Assembly (NCBI GenBank): GCA_020444765.1
Contig: JAGRHW010000225.1
Span: forward strand, 1-5,998
Reading direction: 5' to 3'
Length of the DNA stretch: 5,998 nt
Source of the DNA: Gammaproteobacteria bacterium
GTDB taxonomy: Bacteria; Pseudomonadota; Gammaproteobacteria; Granulosicoccales; Granulosicoccaceae
The position numbers and the translations under genes are program-made. Below, piece after piece: positions 5,998 through 5,998 of this stretch. The first letter of the stretch is position 1, and each line of letters opens with the position of its first letter. The notes beneath the pieces are model-generated. The model saw only the letters and a list, made by a program, of their open reading frames with translations. It searched no databases and was not told the origin of the DNA.

Positions 5998-5998
5998 A

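Overview
The window is moderately GC-rich chromosomal DNA, most likely from a gammaproteobacterium. This rests on the long-form RluA-type pseudouridine synthase, a short SCP2 sterol-carrier-like protein of a kind seen in that class, and a sodium-symporter/hybrid-histidine-kinase fusion beside a NarL/LuxR-type response regulator. That last pair matches CrbS/CrbR of Vibrio, called MxtR/ErdR in Pseudomonas. I see no insertion sequence, integrase, CRISPR array, tRNA, rRNA or phage gene, and nothing in base composition suggests recent transfer.

Layout. (1) Positions 1-736, plus strand: the C-terminal catalytic part of an RluA-family RNA pseudouridine synthase. The frame is open to the left edge and carries recognisable family sequence upstream of the first ATG, so the gene almost certainly starts outside the window. 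(2) 737-831: a convergent gap with a strong 14-bp perfect hairpin. (3) 832-1227, minus strand: a 131-residue SCP2 sterol-binding-domain protein with a good ribosome binding site. (4) 1228-1596: a 369-bp AT-rich divergent intergenic region with a 16-bp palindrome next to a T-tract, a two-copy imperfect tandem repeat, and a possible 37-codon leader ORF. (5) 1597-5184, plus strand: a 1195-residue membrane sensor, SSF transporter - STAC-like linker - PAS - HisKA - HATPase - receiver. (6) 5185-5205: a 21-bp convergent gap. (7) 5206-5871, minus strand: a 221-residue REC-LuxR response regulator. (8) 5872-5998: its upstream region, with a -10-like TATAAA and a perfect 12-bp palindrome at the right edge.

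How the genes fit together. The kinase and the response regulator are probably partners: the transporter-like sensor would autophosphorylate, pass phosphate through its own receiver or directly, and drive the DNA-binding regulator. In CrbS/CrbR-type systems the known output is acetate scavenging through acetyl-CoA synthetase (acs). No acs or transporter target gene lies in this window, so the regulon is inferred from family only. The SCP2 protein shares the divergent control region with the kinase and could tie lipid or acyl-group handling to it, but this is only positional. The pseudouridine synthase looks like an unrelated housekeeping neighbour.

Overall this is a fairly ordinary core-genome region. 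Its most interesting parts are the transporter-fused kinase system and the structured intergenic DNA on either side of it. I found no convincing undescribed system.
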